In this document: piece after piece, positions 25,662 to 34,585 of the stretch
Numbering within the stretch: the first letter of the stretch is position 1
Layout of the letters: every line of letters starts with the position of its first letter
NCBI RefSeq assembly: GCF_009928425.1
Contig: NZ_JAABNS010000001.1
Span: 1,860,001 to 1,924,000, forward strand
DNA: 64,000 bases
Source: Pseudarthrobacter sp. ATCC 49987
Lineage (GTDB): Bacteria > Actinomycetota > Actinomycetes > Actinomycetales > Micrococcaceae
Direction: 5' to 3'
Position numbers and translations under genes: made by a program
The notes under the pieces: model-generated
What the model was told of the DNA's origin: nothing
The model's input: the letters and a program-made list of their open reading frames with translations, nothing else
The model's database searches: none

Positions 25662-28343
25662 CTAGCTCCTCTTCTTGGTACGGGAGGTCGCCGGCGCCGT
25701 CCAAGGATCCTCCGGCCAGGGATGCCGGGGGTACCGGCCCCGCATCTCGGCACGGACCTGCGCATAGGGCCCGGACCAGAACGAGGCGAGGTCGTCCGTC
25801 ACGGCCAGGGGGCGCCGGGCCGGCGAGAGCAGGTGGAACAGCACAGGCACCCTGCCGCCCACCAGCTGTGGCGTCTGGTCCCAGCCGAAGCATTCCTGGA
25901 GTTTGACGGCCACCACCGGGCGGCCGCCGTCGTCTTCGACATCGGGGTAGTCGATCCTGACCCAGGAACCGCTTGGCACCTCAAGGCGTTCGGGGGCCAG
26001 TTCCCCGAGCCGGGCGGCGTCGGGCCACGGCAGCAGGCGCCGCAGCGGATCTGCCAGGTCGATTGCGCTCGTGGCGGCGCCGCCGGCCAGCGCCTCAAGT
26101 TCCGGTGCCAGCCACTCGTCGAGCCGGGCCAGCAGCGCCGGCCCGGACACATCCGGCCACGGGTCTCCGAGCTCGCGGTGCAGCAGGGCAAGACGGCGGC
26201 GCAGGGCGTCCGCCGCCGTCGACCAGCCAATGGCACCGAGCCCTTCCTTCCCGAGCGCCCGGGCCACTGCCGCACGTCCCTCGGCAGCAGAGGGACGCAC
26301 CGGCGTGGAGGACAGGATAATCGCGCCCAGCCGACGTTCCTTGCGGGCGGTGACCCGGCCCTGGCTGAACTTTGCCTCAATGGTGTCACTCAGGAGGTGC
26401 CGGGCGGCGGCCTCGGCTGTGTCCGCCGTCAGCGGCGCAGCGGAGCGGATGACGGCGCCGGTGCCCGCCGCATCGCGTCCCTGGGCCCGGGAGACCTCGG
26501 CGACGGCGAGCCACTCGTGACCCGACAGGGAGCTTCCGGCCGGGAGCCCGGCCCGCGTCCCGGAGGTGAGCAGGTAGCGCTCCGGGCCTCCACCGGGTAC
26601 CCGTCGAGCGACGCGGTCAGGGAACGCGAGGGCGACGACGAAGCCGACGGACTCCGCCGCGGTCACCGCCGACTGCATGGGAGGTGGTGCCACGGCGGAC
26701 CTCTCCTGGCGCGCGATCCCCTCCATCCGCCGGACGTCCTCCGTCCAGCGCCGGGACCCCGGTTCCTTCCCCGAGCGCAGGGCGGCCAGAAGCCGCGGCA
26801 GATCCGCACCGGGCGCACGCTGGTCCCCGGCGACCACGGCGACGGCTTCCGCGGCGGTGCGATCGCCCACGGCGGCAGCTCCGTCCAACAGGGCCCGCGC
26901 CAGCCGGGGATCGGCGGGAACCCTCGCCAGCACCTTGCCGAGATCCGTGGCGAGACCGTCCGGGGCCACAGCACCGAGCTCCCGCAGCACTTCGACAGCT
27001 TCGTCCATCGCAGCCTGCGGCGGCGCGTCCGGCAGTAACAGTCCCCGGCCGCCGGGAGATCCCCAGCACGCGAGGACCAGGGCCGCTCCTGTGAGGTCGG
27101 CGACGGCGATCTCCGGCGTCTGATGGGCCGGGGCGGCGCCATAGGTCTTCTGGTCGTAGCAGCGCACCACCCGTCCCGGGCCCTGGCGGGCGGCCCGCCC
27201 GGCCCGCTGCTCGGCGGAGGCCCGGGAGCAGGAGACGTTCACGAGCCCGGACATTCCCCGGCTCGCGTCCCGCCGGGGCTCGCGCGACAGCCCGGAGTCG
27301 ATGACCAGCCGGACCCCGGGGACGGTGAGGGACGACTCGGCGAGGGACGTTGACACGATGATCCGCGGGTTGCCTCCGGGTTCCCGCCCGGAGACGGCAC
27401 GGTCCTGCTCCGCGGGGCCGATCTGCCCGTGCAGCTCCAGGACTTCCACATGCGTCCGGCCGCGCAGCCGGCCGGCGACATAGGACACTTCCCAGGCCCC
27501 CGGGACGAACACCAGGGCGTCAATATCCTGGCCGGACGCAAGTGCCTGGGCGTGCGACGAGGCGGCCGTTTCAGCCACATGGTCCAGGAAGGCGCGCGTC
27601 ACTCCCCGTTCATCCAGCCGGGGCCCCGCGGCCGGCATCCAGTCCACCTCCAGCGGGTGCAGCGCGGATGGGCAATCGACGACGGGCGCCGCGCTGCCGC
27701 CGTCGTGGTCCTCCGCGTTGTGGTCCGCCGCGTCGCCGGCCGCCCCGATCAGTGCGGCGAAGCGTGGTGCGTCCAGGGTGGCGGACATGGCGACGAGCGC
27801 GAGGTCGCCCCGGAGCTGGCGGACCTCAGTGAGCATGCCGAGCAACAGGTCTGTCTCGAGGCCTCGTTCGTGCACTTCGTCCAAAATGACGGCGCTGGTG
27901 CTTTCCAGTCCCGGATCCGCGAGCAGGCGGTTGAGCAGGATGCCCGGGGTGACAAATTCGATGAGGGTGCCCGGACCGGTCTGTCGTTCGCCGCGGACCG
28001 TGTATCCAACGCGGTCCCCCAGCCGGCTGCCGTCCAGGGCAGCCAGGCGCCGCGCAGCAGAACGGGCGGCGACCCGGCGCGGCTGCGTGACAATGATGCG
28101 GGGCATGCTGACTCGCCCCAGCTGCCGGGCAGCGTGCAGGGCGAGGTTGGCCAGCAACGGCGGAACCAGGGTGGTCTTGCCCGTTCCCGGCGGCGCCTGC
28201 ACGACGGCGGTGGGGCCGGGGCCTCCGGCCCGCAGCGCCCCGGCCAGCTCACCGAGCGAATGCGCGAACACCAGGCCGGCTCCGATGACGTCCAGTTCGA
28301 AGGGCTCGGGAGCGGAGGGGGTCGGAACAGCCGGAGAAGTCAC
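25662..28343 (-). CDS. hrpB: ATP-dependent RNA helicase HrpB
   Basis: This is a DEAH-box helicase of about 893 residues. Walker A is PPGTGKTTLVPPLL and motif II is ILDEVHERGLETDLLLG (DEVH). Motif III is SATLD, motifs V and VI are VSTSLAESSLTVPGV and QRAGRAARQGPGR, and the HA2 and HrpB C-terminal domains follow. HrpB is widespread and its RNA substrate is uncertain. I place the start at the GTG at 28343, because the longer frame to 28445 would run into the divergent CYTH-CHAD gene; the ribosome site is poorly spaced, so the start is tentative. Confidence 0.92.
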   Translation of the reverse strand: MTSPAVPTPSAPEPFELDVIGAGLVFAHSLGELAGALRAGGPGPTAVVQAPPGTGKTTLVPPLLANLALHAARQLGRVSMPRIIVTQPRRVAARSAARRLAALDGSRLGDRVGYTVRGERQTGPGTLIEFVTPGILLNRLLADPGLESTSAVILDEVHERGLETDLLLGMLTEVRQLRGDLALVAMSATLDAPRFAALIGAAGDAADHNAEDHDGGSAAPVVDCPSALHPLEVDWMPAAGPRLDERGVTRAFLDHVAETAASSHAQALASGQDIDALVFVPGAWEVSYVAGRLRGRTHVEVLELHGQIGPAEQDRAVSGREPGGNPRIIVSTSLAESSLTVPGVRLVIDSGLSREPRRDASRGMSGLVNVSCSRASAEQRAGRAARQGPGRVVRCYDQKTYGAAPAHQTPEIAVADLTGAALVLACWGSPGGRGLLLPDAPPQAAMDEAVEVLRELGAVAPDGLATDLGKVLARVPADPRLARALLDGAAAVGDRTAAEAVAVVAGDQRAPGADLPRLLAALRSGKEPGSRRWTEDVRRMEGIARQERSAVAPPPMQSAVTAAESVGFVVALAFPDRVARRVPGGGPERYLLTSGTRAGLPAGSSLSGHEWLAVAEVSRAQGRDAAGTGAVIRSAAPLTADTAEAAARHLLSDTIEAKFSQGRVTARKERRLGAIILSSTPVRPSAAEGRAAVARALGKEGLGAIGWSTAADALRRRLALLHRELGDPWPDVSGPALLARLDEWLAPELEALAGGAATSAIDLADPLRRLLPWPDAARLGELAPERLEVPSGSWVRIDYPDVEDDGGRPVVAVKLQECFGWDQTPQLVGGRVPVLFHLLSPARRPLAVTDDLASFWSGPYAQVRAEMRGRYPRHPWPEDPWTAPATSRTKKRS

Positions 28344-28443
28344 GCCTCCATTGTGCCTACAAAGCCGGGCACCTGGTTCCGCCGGGGGCTGACGCGGGAC
28401 TTTTGGCTCCTGCGGCAGCACGTCCGCGGGCCTAGGCTGAGGC

Positions 28444-29958
28444 ATGGCTGGCTCCGGGAAACTTGAGGTGGAACGAAAATACGACGTTGAAGAAGGCGAC
28501 GAACTGCCCGCCCTCGCCTCGTTGCCGGGAGTGGACCGCGTCGGGCCGGCCGAGGAAGAATCCCTGGACGCGGTCTACTTCGATACCGCGGAGCTGGCCC
28601 TGGCTTCCCGCCGGATCACCCTGCGCCGGCGGACCGGTGGCCACGATGCCGGATGGCATTTGAAGCTCCCCGTGGCGGTTGGGGAACGTCAGGAGTTCAC
28701 GGCACCGCTGGGCAAGGAACCGGAGTCGGTTCCCCGGCGGTTGCGGCAACTCGTGCGGGCCCACACGAGGGATCAGGACGTGATTGCAGTGGCAAGGCTC
28801 AAGACCAAGCGCACCATGCATCGCCTCCTTGCCGCCGATGGCAGTACACTGGCCGAATTCAGCGATGACCGGGTGGATTCCCAGGCCCTGTTGGAGCCGC
28901 AGGCCCACACCACGTGGCGGGAATGGGAAATCGAACTCATCGACGGCACCAAACGGCTGCTCAAGGGCGCCGACGCGCTTGTGGCCGAAACGGGCCGCGA
29001 ACCGTCCGCGCTGCCGTCCAAACTGGCCCGCGGCCTGGGCGGACAGTGCCCTCCCGGCCGGACGGCGTCCCCCGGGCCGGAGCCTGAAGGGCCGGCCTCA
29101 GCGGTGCTTTTGTCGTATCTGGACCAGCAGGTTGAGGCACTGAAAAGACATGACCCAGGAGTCCGGGCGAACGCACCGGACGCCGTTCATCAGCTCCGGG
29201 TGGCCGCACGCCGGATCCGGTCCGTCCTGGCCACTTTCCGGAAGCTCACCGACACGGGCGCGGCAGGATCGCTTCGCTCGGAACTTCAGTGGCTTGCCGG
29301 CAGCGTGGGTGAGGCACGGGACAATGAGGTGATGCGGGCCCGGCTGCTGGAGCTGATCGGCGCCGAACCGCCGGAGTTGCTGTTGGGCCCGGTTGCGCAG
29401 CAAATCGAGGACTACCTCGGTGCCGTCGCGCATGATGCCCGGGCGAAGGGCCTCGCAGCCTTGAATAGTGCCCGCTACTTCCGCCTCCTCGATGCGCTGG
29501 ATGCCTTCCTGGCCGACCCGCCGCTGTCCGAAACCGCCTCGAAGGAAGCAATGCGGACCGTGGGCCGGCTGGTCTCGAAAGAGCGCAAACGCTTGACAAG
29601 AGAGGTAGCCGCTCTCGATGTCGACCATGCAAGTCCGGCCTTGAACGCCGAACTCCATGACGTCCGGAAGCGCGCCAAGCGACTGCGCTATGCGGCGGAA
29701 GCATCGGCACCGATTTTCGGCAAGCCGGCAACCGCACTCGCCCGGGCCGCAGAGGAGATCCAGGAGAGTCTGGGCGACCATCATGACAGCGTCGTCACCC
29801 GGGATTTGTTGCGCCAGTTGGCTAGCGACGACGCCGGCGCAAATGCGTTCACCTACGGGCGGCTGCACGCTCTGGAGCAACAGAGTGGCGAGGATGCCCG
29901 CGAGCGGTTCTTCCGGACGTGGAGGACGTCTCCGCCGGAACCGCTCCGCTGGAAATAG
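28444..29958 (+). CDS. CYTH-CHAD polyphosphate-associated protein
   Basis: This 504-residue protein has an N-terminal CYTH domain (about residues 1-205, starting EVERKYDVEEG, with LRRRTGG and HLKLPV). A C-terminal CHAD domain follows (about 222-500; VHQLRVAARRIRSVLATF, HDVRKRAKRLRYAAE, LGDHHDSVV). CYTH domains hydrolyse triphosphates and CHAD helices bind polyphosphate, so the fusion probably acts on or at polyphosphate granules. The key E-x-E-x-K motif is present as E-V-E-R-K. It is divergent from hrpB. Confidence 0.92.
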   Translation: MAGSGKLEVERKYDVEEGDELPALASLPGVDRVGPAEEESLDAVYFDTAELALASRRITLRRRTGGHDAGWHLKLPVAVGERQEFTAPLGKEPESVPRRLRQLVRAHTRDQDVIAVARLKTKRTMHRLLAADGSTLAEFSDDRVDSQALLEPQAHTTWREWEIELIDGTKRLLKGADALVAETGREPSALPSKLARGLGGQCPPGRTASPGPEPEGPASAVLLSYLDQQVEALKRHDPGVRANAPDAVHQLRVAARRIRSVLATFRKLTDTGAAGSLRSELQWLAGSVGEARDNEVMRARLLELIGAEPPELLLGPVAQQIEDYLGAVAHDARAKGLAALNSARYFRLLDALDAFLADPPLSETASKEAMRTVGRLVSKERKRLTREVAALDVDHASPALNAELHDVRKRAKRLRYAAEASAPIFGKPATALARAAEEIQESLGDHHDSVVTRDLLRQLASDDAGANAFTYGRLHALEQQSGEDARERFFRTWRTSPPEPLRWK

Positions 29959-30333
29959 CTGCAGGCTGTTTAGGTCGCGGCGCTGGCAGCCGCCACGAAC
30001 ATCCCGCGGCGGACCATGATCCGAAGCTCAAGCTCCTGATCGAACAGCCATCCCGTTGGCTTCGGCCGTTTGGCGTTCTGTCACGAAGGGACCGGGCAGC
30101 CTCCTGAGGGGGGAATGGCCTTGTTCCAGCGTTTGCCCTGACTCGAGCATGCGGGTGCCGGCGTGGACGACGGAGTTGATCATTTCGGCCAGCGATCCGG
30201 GATCGGCAACCCCGAGCTCTGCGAGCGTCTCCGTGAGCGGTTCCTGAAGCTGGCGGTCGCCTCCGGATAGGCAGCAAGGGACCCCGCTGCTGCCGCGGTG
30301 AGCCAGGCTGCAGCGGTGACACGCCCTGCAGGG
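29959..30333. other. 375-bp gap with a possible decayed minus-strand gene
   Basis: No intact gene is seen. On the minus strand, two overlapping frames look coding in turn: one reads LDGDPAGRVTAAAWLTAAAA (about 30280-30365), and another reads LTETLAELGVADPGSLAEMI then NSVVHAGTRMLESGQ (about 30120-30250). A frameshift near 30260 would join them. I recognise no family, and this may be chance. Confidence 0.3.
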
Positions 30334-30615
30334 TCACCGTCCAGCCAGTGCACGTCCCCGCCAACCGAGTACCAGCAACACCAGACCCATCGGGACGAGG
30401 GCAACGGACGCATAAAAGATCATCCGTTCAGCCCCTGTCGGCGCGACGACGCGGCTGAACAGTTCCGCGCCGATGGCAGGATTCACATCCAGGCCCAGAT
30501 CCTCGAGATGCATGTAACGTGAAAACGCAACGATGCGCACGGCAAGGGCGGCTGCTATGCCGACGGCAATCAGAACGAAGCCGAGCATGAACGTGATTTG
30601 GCTGCGGTTGAACAC
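30334..30615 (-). CDS. Small two-TM membrane protein
   Basis: This 93-residue protein has membrane segments at about residues 7-30 and 65-85, with a roughly 30-residue loop between them. I choose the GTG at 30615 because of a GGGGGAAAC ribosome site. It lies 45 bases after the last conserved codon of a truncated cupin gene and may have been brought next to it by the same deletion. No family is recognised. Confidence 0.55.
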   Translation of the reverse strand: MFNRSQITFMLGFVLIAVGIAAALAVRIVAFSRYMHLEDLGLDVNPAIGAELFSRVVAPTGAERMIFYASVALVPMGLVLLVLGWRGRALAGR

Positions 30616-30806
30616 GTTTCCCCCAAACAATCGTTAGCCTTCGATGGCACCCGGCGTCCGGCTGTGTGCGCACCGGGCGCGAACCGGACCATGTTGACGC
30701 GCAACCGGGAGGGACCCTCTCCCTTGGCGATGACGTCAAACCAGACATCACCGGAGAACATCTCCCCAGGGCCTTTGTTGCTGGGCTGCTTGGCTTGGAT
30801 TTCCAA
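30570..30806 (-). pseudogene. Truncated cupin-domain gene
   Basis: A TTG start at 30806 with an excellent AGGAGA ribosome site opens a cupin-type frame: NKGPGEMFSGDVWFDVI, then RVNMVRFAPGAHTA. This is the N-terminal strand set of small carboxymuconolactone/mandelonitrile-lyase-like cupins. Homology ends abruptly at codon 49 (30660), just before the metal-binding H-x-H would be expected. The remaining codons to 30570 are unrelated. The downstream two-thirds of the gene were apparently deleted. Confidence 0.7.
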
Positions 30807-30960
30807 GGCTCTCTCCTTTAGGTCCCGTGAATCGCGGTTGACCATCCCTTCCACCCTAGAAGGCCCGCGGCGTCCCTGGGAGGTTCTGCCGGTACCTGCA
30901 TCGACGGGTCCTCCCGCGATGATGTGGCCCGGCACGATTCCGCTACGCTCCCGGGCCGCC

Positions 30961-31018
30961 GACGCGGAAAAGGTATGGCGCTACGGGGATTCCCGTAGCG
31001 CCATGCCTTTTCCGCGTC
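30961..31018. repeat. Near-perfect 27-bp inverted repeat (hairpin)
   Basis: 30961-30987 is complementary to 30992-31018 with one mismatch and a four-base loop (GATT). It lies about 76 bases after the stop of the oxygenase gene and about 155 bases before the cupin start, both on the minus strand. It may be a factor-assisted or processing terminator, or a mobile palindromic unit. No T-run follows. Confidence 0.7.
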
Positions 31019-31093
31019 GTAATGCTTCTTGCGTAGCGGATTCGGGAAGCCTACGGACGGCGCCGTCGCTTCGGTGGCCCCGCGGCGCGTCCG

Positions 31094-32107
31094 TCAGCCG
31101 GCCTGCAGATCGGAGTGGTGCTCCGCGACAACGTTAGGGTGGGCCCGCAGCCGGTAGCGGAGTGCGTTGTCCCCGTAGGTTTCCAGAATCGGGCTGTTCG
31201 TCGGATCAACCGACAGGCCGCGGGCCCTGGCCTGGAACTCCGGGCTCACCGCGAGCTGCGGCATCGTCGCGTCCAGCGCCGGGTTGAAGAAGAATGGCAG
31301 TGAGACGCGGTCTGTGCCGCGCAGGGGCGAGATCACGCGGTGCAGCGTCGCCTTGAGGTATCCGTTGGTTGCCAGTTCGAGCATCTCGCCGATGTTGACG
31401 ACGAACGTTCCCGGAACCTGCGGGGCGTCGATCCACTGCCCTTGGTACTCCACCTGCAGCCCTCCCTTGCCGGGCTCCACGAGCAGCAGCGTCAGGACCC
31501 CGCCGTCGCGGTGGGAGCCCACCCCCTGCTTGGGTTCCGGGTTGGACTCCCCCGGATACCGCACAATCTTGAGCAGGGGGAACGCCCGCGCCGCGAAGGC
31601 GGCGTCGAAGGTGTCTTCGGGCGCACCGAGGGACACCGCCAGGGCACGCAGTAGAGCCAGCGAGATGGCGCTCAACCGCGCGGTCCACTCCAGAACGATG
31701 TCCCGCATTTCGGGAAGGGCTTCCGGCCACAGGTTGGGCCCCTCGAGACGCCAATAGTCGGCGACGCCGGGGCCCGGCTGGACGGCGGCACGCTCGACGC
31801 CGATGTCGATCTGCTCGCGCCAGTCAACCGCGCCGTCCGTGAGCTCGCCGCCGACCCTGGTGTAACCGCGGAACTGCGGGCTGTGGACGTTCTCGACGGC
31901 GAGCTTCTGCTCGTCGGGCAGCTCGAAGAAACGCCGGGACACGTCAAGCATGGCGTCGGTCAGCTCCTGGGGGATTCCGTGTCCGGCCAGGTAGAGGAAG
32001 CCGACCTCGTGCATGGCGTTCCGCAGGTCCTCACGGAACTGTGCAGCCTCCTCCGGGCCGGCGTTCAAACGGGAGAAGTCCAGGACGGGCAATGTTTGGA
32101 GTGGCAC
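31094..32107 (-). CDS. Isopenicillin-N-synthase-like 2OG-Fe(II) oxygenase
   Basis: This 337-residue non-haem iron oxygenase has an N-terminal DIOX_N domain (LPVLDFSRLNAG, GFLYLAGHGIP) and a jelly-roll core. The iron ligands are H-x-D in GSHRDGGVLTLLL and the distal His in TLHRVISPLRGTDR; R-x-S (DRVSLPFF) binds the cosubstrate. The substrate is unknown; bacterial members include thymine dioxygenase-like, gibberellin-oxidase-like and ethylene-forming enzymes. The GTG at 32107 follows AAGGAC. It is monocistronic. Confidence 0.88.
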   Translation of the reverse strand: MPLQTLPVLDFSRLNAGPEEAAQFREDLRNAMHEVGFLYLAGHGIPQELTDAMLDVSRRFFELPDEQKLAVENVHSPQFRGYTRVGGELTDGAVDWREQIDIGVERAAVQPGPGVADYWRLEGPNLWPEALPEMRDIVLEWTARLSAISLALLRALAVSLGAPEDTFDAAFAARAFPLLKIVRYPGESNPEPKQGVGSHRDGGVLTLLLVEPGKGGLQVEYQGQWIDAPQVPGTFVVNIGEMLELATNGYLKATLHRVISPLRGTDRVSLPFFFNPALDATMPQLAVSPEFQARARGLSVDPTNSPILETYGDNALRYRLRAHPNVVAEHHSDLQAG

Positions 32108-32474
32108 CTAAATAGTCCTTTTCAATAACCTTGGCAAGCTTGGGACTGAATATTCTCCAATATTACGGACCGGCGTTCACTCCGCGGCATTCACATGTCG
32201 AAAAAAGACATTCGGCGAACGTGCTCTGCCTGCCACGGACGTCCGCCACCAGCTCACCGTAGTACGGCTGAGCGCGCCGTTGCGCAGCTTTTACCCAGGG
32301 TTTACGTGCCGTGTCTTGTGGGGCCGCGGGGCCCTCCAACACACTGGTTATCACCAGATGAACAGATCCTAGTGATCGTTTGACCAGAGCAGCGCGACAC
32401 GAACGCAGCGATGCGTTCCCGCCTGATCCATGGTCATGACGCCGGGGCAGGCTTCGCAGACCGGGAGGAATGTT
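32108..32474. other. 367-bp intergenic region between divergent genes
   Basis: This contains the promoters of the oxygenase gene (minus) and the DUF1508 gene (plus). An AT-richer stretch at about 32105-32165 is the likely oxygenase promoter. No coding signal or strong repeat is seen. Confidence 0.5.
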
Positions 32475-32810
32475 ATGGCCGGCACGTTTGAACTGTTTGT
32501 TGACGGGGAATCGAATTTCCGATTCCGGCTCAAGGCACCGGACGGGACCGTGCTGGCGGTGTCGGCTGCGTTCAGCGACAAGCCCACCGCCGTCGCCGGC
32601 ATCTCCGCCGTGCGCGAGTGCGCAGGGATGGGCCTGATCACCGATCTCTGCCCGGAGGGAAGCGGGCAAGACCGGGTTCGGGAACCGGCGCATCCCACCG
32701 ATGCCCTGCCTGCCCGTCATGACTGGCATAAGCGGGCCGACAACGTCCACACCCGCGCCAAAACCATCCGCCGGGCCGCAACAGCGCCCAGGTGGACCGG
32801 CGCGGCGTAA
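32475..32810 (+). CDS. DUF1508/YegP-like protein
   Basis: This 111-residue protein has one YegP repeat: FELFVDGESNFRFRLKAPDG, then TVLAVSAAFSDKPTAVAGI and SAVRECA. The C-terminal third is extra, polar and Arg-rich. YegP proteins are small beta-rich proteins of unknown function, often seen among stress genes. The ATG at 32475 follows GGGAGGAA. A related plus-strand gene partner is not visible. Confidence 0.85.
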   Translation: MAGTFELFVDGESNFRFRLKAPDGTVLAVSAAFSDKPTAVAGISAVRECAGMGLITDLCPEGSGQDRVREPAHPTDALPARHDWHKRADNVHTRAKTIRRAATAPRWTGAA

Positions 32811-32851
32811 AACCAGCGGCGAACGATCGCGGCACCAGTCCCCCAAGCAGG

Positions 32852-33802
32852 TTATGGGCGCGTTCCATTCTCATACCACTGCAGGACCCGCAGCGCCCGG
32901 AAGGTGTTCCACCGGCTGGGCTGGCCGTCACCGTCCTCCAGCTCGAAATGGACCTGCCCGGGATGTGTGTTTTCGAGCAGCCAGCTCCCGTCGGGCCGCC
33001 TCTTCGAGCGAAGCAGCTCGATCGCCTCGGCCATCCGCGGGTCGGGCGGATCACCGGCGGACCGGAAATACTCCAGTGCCCGGAGCACGTCATAGTGCCA
33101 GCGGGTCGGAAAAGTGAACTGCAGCCAGGCCGGGTCAATGACCTCTCCGGTGCTTTTGCGTCGGAACAGCCGGCGTTCGAGGAGATATTCCTCGCCCCGG
33201 CGTCGAGCCTTCTTGGATTCCGCCGAGCCGCCGCTTGCCCGCTCGTGCGCGAGCAGCCCTTCGAGCACGTTGATCGTGGTCGCGACCGACGAAACAACAG
33301 CACCGTACTCCCCCCAGCAGTTCCACCCGCCGTCGTCGAGTTGCTCCCTGACCAGGCGGGTGACGACGCCGTCGACGTCCTGGCCGAAGTAGGCGCCGAG
33401 CCCCACGGCCATGCCGTTGATGCAGGGTTCGACCTCGCTGGTGAAATAAGGCTGTCCACCCTCCTCCCAACGGCAGTTGTCCCGCACCAGCGCCACGCAC
33501 CGGCGCATCTGGTCGCTGTCCGGGTCGACGCCGAAGTCACGCAACTGCAGGAGGCTGTACGTGGTGGCGGTCCAGGGCTGGCTTCCGTCGTCGGGCGTTT
33601 CCACCCTGCGCGCAGGGAAGTACGCTCCCCCGGCCCACTGGCCGTCCGCCCCGCGCAGGGCCAGTAATCGCGCGCCCCACCCCTCGGTTGCCACCCGTGC
33701 GCGCTCTGCAGCCACGACGTCGGCCGGGGCGCCGGCAAGGTCATGCAGCACTTGCCATCGAATGGAAGGATCAGAATCCAGCAGCCAGTCCAGGGCGGTC
33801 AT
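32852..33802 (-). CDS. Prenyltransferase/squalene-cyclase-fold protein
   Basis: This 316-residue alpha/alpha-barrel protein of the terpenoid cyclase/prenyltransferase toroid superfamily has QW-like repeats (LLALRGADGQWAGG, LVREQLDDGGWNCWGEYG, LLRSKRRPDGSWLLENT). It lacks the DxDD catalytic motif of squalene-hopene cyclases and has no signal peptide, so cyclase activity is not supported. Similar actinobacterial proteins are annotated only by fold. Confidence 0.8.
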   Translation of the reverse strand: MTALDWLLDSDPSIRWQVLHDLAGAPADVVAAERARVATEGWGARLLALRGADGQWAGGAYFPARRVETPDDGSQPWTATTYSLLQLRDFGVDPDSDQMRRCVALVRDNCRWEEGGQPYFTSEVEPCINGMAVGLGAYFGQDVDGVVTRLVREQLDDGGWNCWGEYGAVVSSVATTINVLEGLLAHERASGGSAESKKARRRGEEYLLERRLFRRKSTGEVIDPAWLQFTFPTRWHYDVLRALEYFRSAGDPPDPRMAEAIELLRSKRRPDGSWLLENTHPGQVHFELEDGDGQPSRWNTFRALRVLQWYENGTRP

Positions 33803-33869
33803 GCGCCGATTGTAGTGCCCGCGCCGCTTCCGTCACATAGCTGCGGAGCCGTCAACAGCAGGTAGCGTT

Positions 33870-34172
33870 TTAGCCTTCGCAGTCAATGCAGTAAGCGTGG
33901 CCGTCCTTTTCGCGCGCGATTTGGGAGCGGTGCCGGACCAGGAAACAGGAGTAACAGGTAAATTCGTCTTCCGCCTGCGGGATGACCTGGACGATCAGTT
34001 CCTCCGCAACGAATTCTCCGCCAGGGGCAATCGAGCCGTCCAGCGAATCTGCCTCATCCAGATCGCGCACCACGCTGCGGGCGTCCGGAGCGTTCTCGGA
34101 TTGCAGCGCCTCCAGGGACCTGTCCTGCGACTCCTTGACGTCGGAGCGTACTTCATCGTAATCGGTTGCCAC
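33870..34172 (-). CDS. DUF4193 zinc-binding protein, copy 2
   Basis: This 100-residue paralogue of the gene at 14427 has the same GTG start context (VATDYDEVRSDV), NAPDARSV and EFTCYSCFLVRHRSQ, and ends in a second cysteine pair (CIDC). The acidic middle differs between copies, which suggests an old duplication. It is divergent from the small zinc-ribbon gene at 34385. Confidence 0.85.
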   Translation of the reverse strand: MATDYDEVRSDVKESQDRSLEALQSENAPDARSVVRDLDEADSLDGSIAPGGEFVAEELIVQVIPQAEDEFTCYSCFLVRHRSQIAREKDGHAYCIDCEG

Positions 34173-34265
34173 TGGGGTGTTTCTCTCTTCTTCGAAATGC
34201 TGGTCGGATAGATGTTCAACAGACAGGACCGCTCCCGTATTCCCCAGTCTCCCCGAAGACTCGTC

Positions 34266-34283
34266 GTGCCGGGACCCCGGCAC
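34266..34283. repeat. Short palindrome between divergent genes
   Basis: GTGCCGGG (34266-34273) and CCCGGCAC (34276-34283) form a tight dyad between the DUF4193 gene (minus) and the zinc-ribbon gene (plus). It could be an operator for either promoter or a hairpin in the leader. No binding protein is known. Confidence 0.35.
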
Positions 34284-34384
34284 GGGACGCCGGCAGGTAT
34301 TTTGCCTCGTAAGCCAACAGAATTTTGTTTGTACAGTCGTTAGATTTAAAGCTATATTCGTGGGAGTTTCTTTGGGGGGAAATC

Positions 34385-34570
34385 ATGAACAAAGCGCAAA
34401 GGCGCGCCCACGTGGAACCGCCTTGCCGGGAATGCGGCTCGAGGGTGATTCCGATCTGGAAAGACGAGCGCTCTGCAGCGTCCCGCCAGCCGGACTGGAG
34501 GGTAAGTGCCCGGCAATGCAGCCGCCAGGCATGCGGCCTCAACGACATTCAAAACTGGCGCGAGCCCTGA
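34385..34570 (+). CDS. Small zinc-ribbon-like protein, 61 aa
   Basis: This basic protein has a CREC pair near residue 15 and a second cysteine pair (RQCSRQACG, about residues 44-50), which suggests a small zinc ribbon. The ATG at 34385 has a strong GGGGGGAAATC site after an AT-rich stretch (34318-34365) that is a plausible promoter. The function is unknown. Confidence 0.65.
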   Translation: MNKAQRRAHVEPPCRECGSRVIPIWKDERSAASRQPDWRVSARQCSRQACGLNDIQNWREP

Positions 34571-34585
34571 GCAGCACGGCCGCGG

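Noticed and set aside
25722..28466. Several long plus-strand frames opposite hrpB
   Set aside because: They are mirror frames of the helicase with no recognisable motif.
32852..33802. Idea that the terpenoid-cyclase-fold gene is a hopanoid cyclase
   Set aside because: The DxDD catalytic motif is absent, the protein is half the usual length, and no isoprenoid genes are adjacent.
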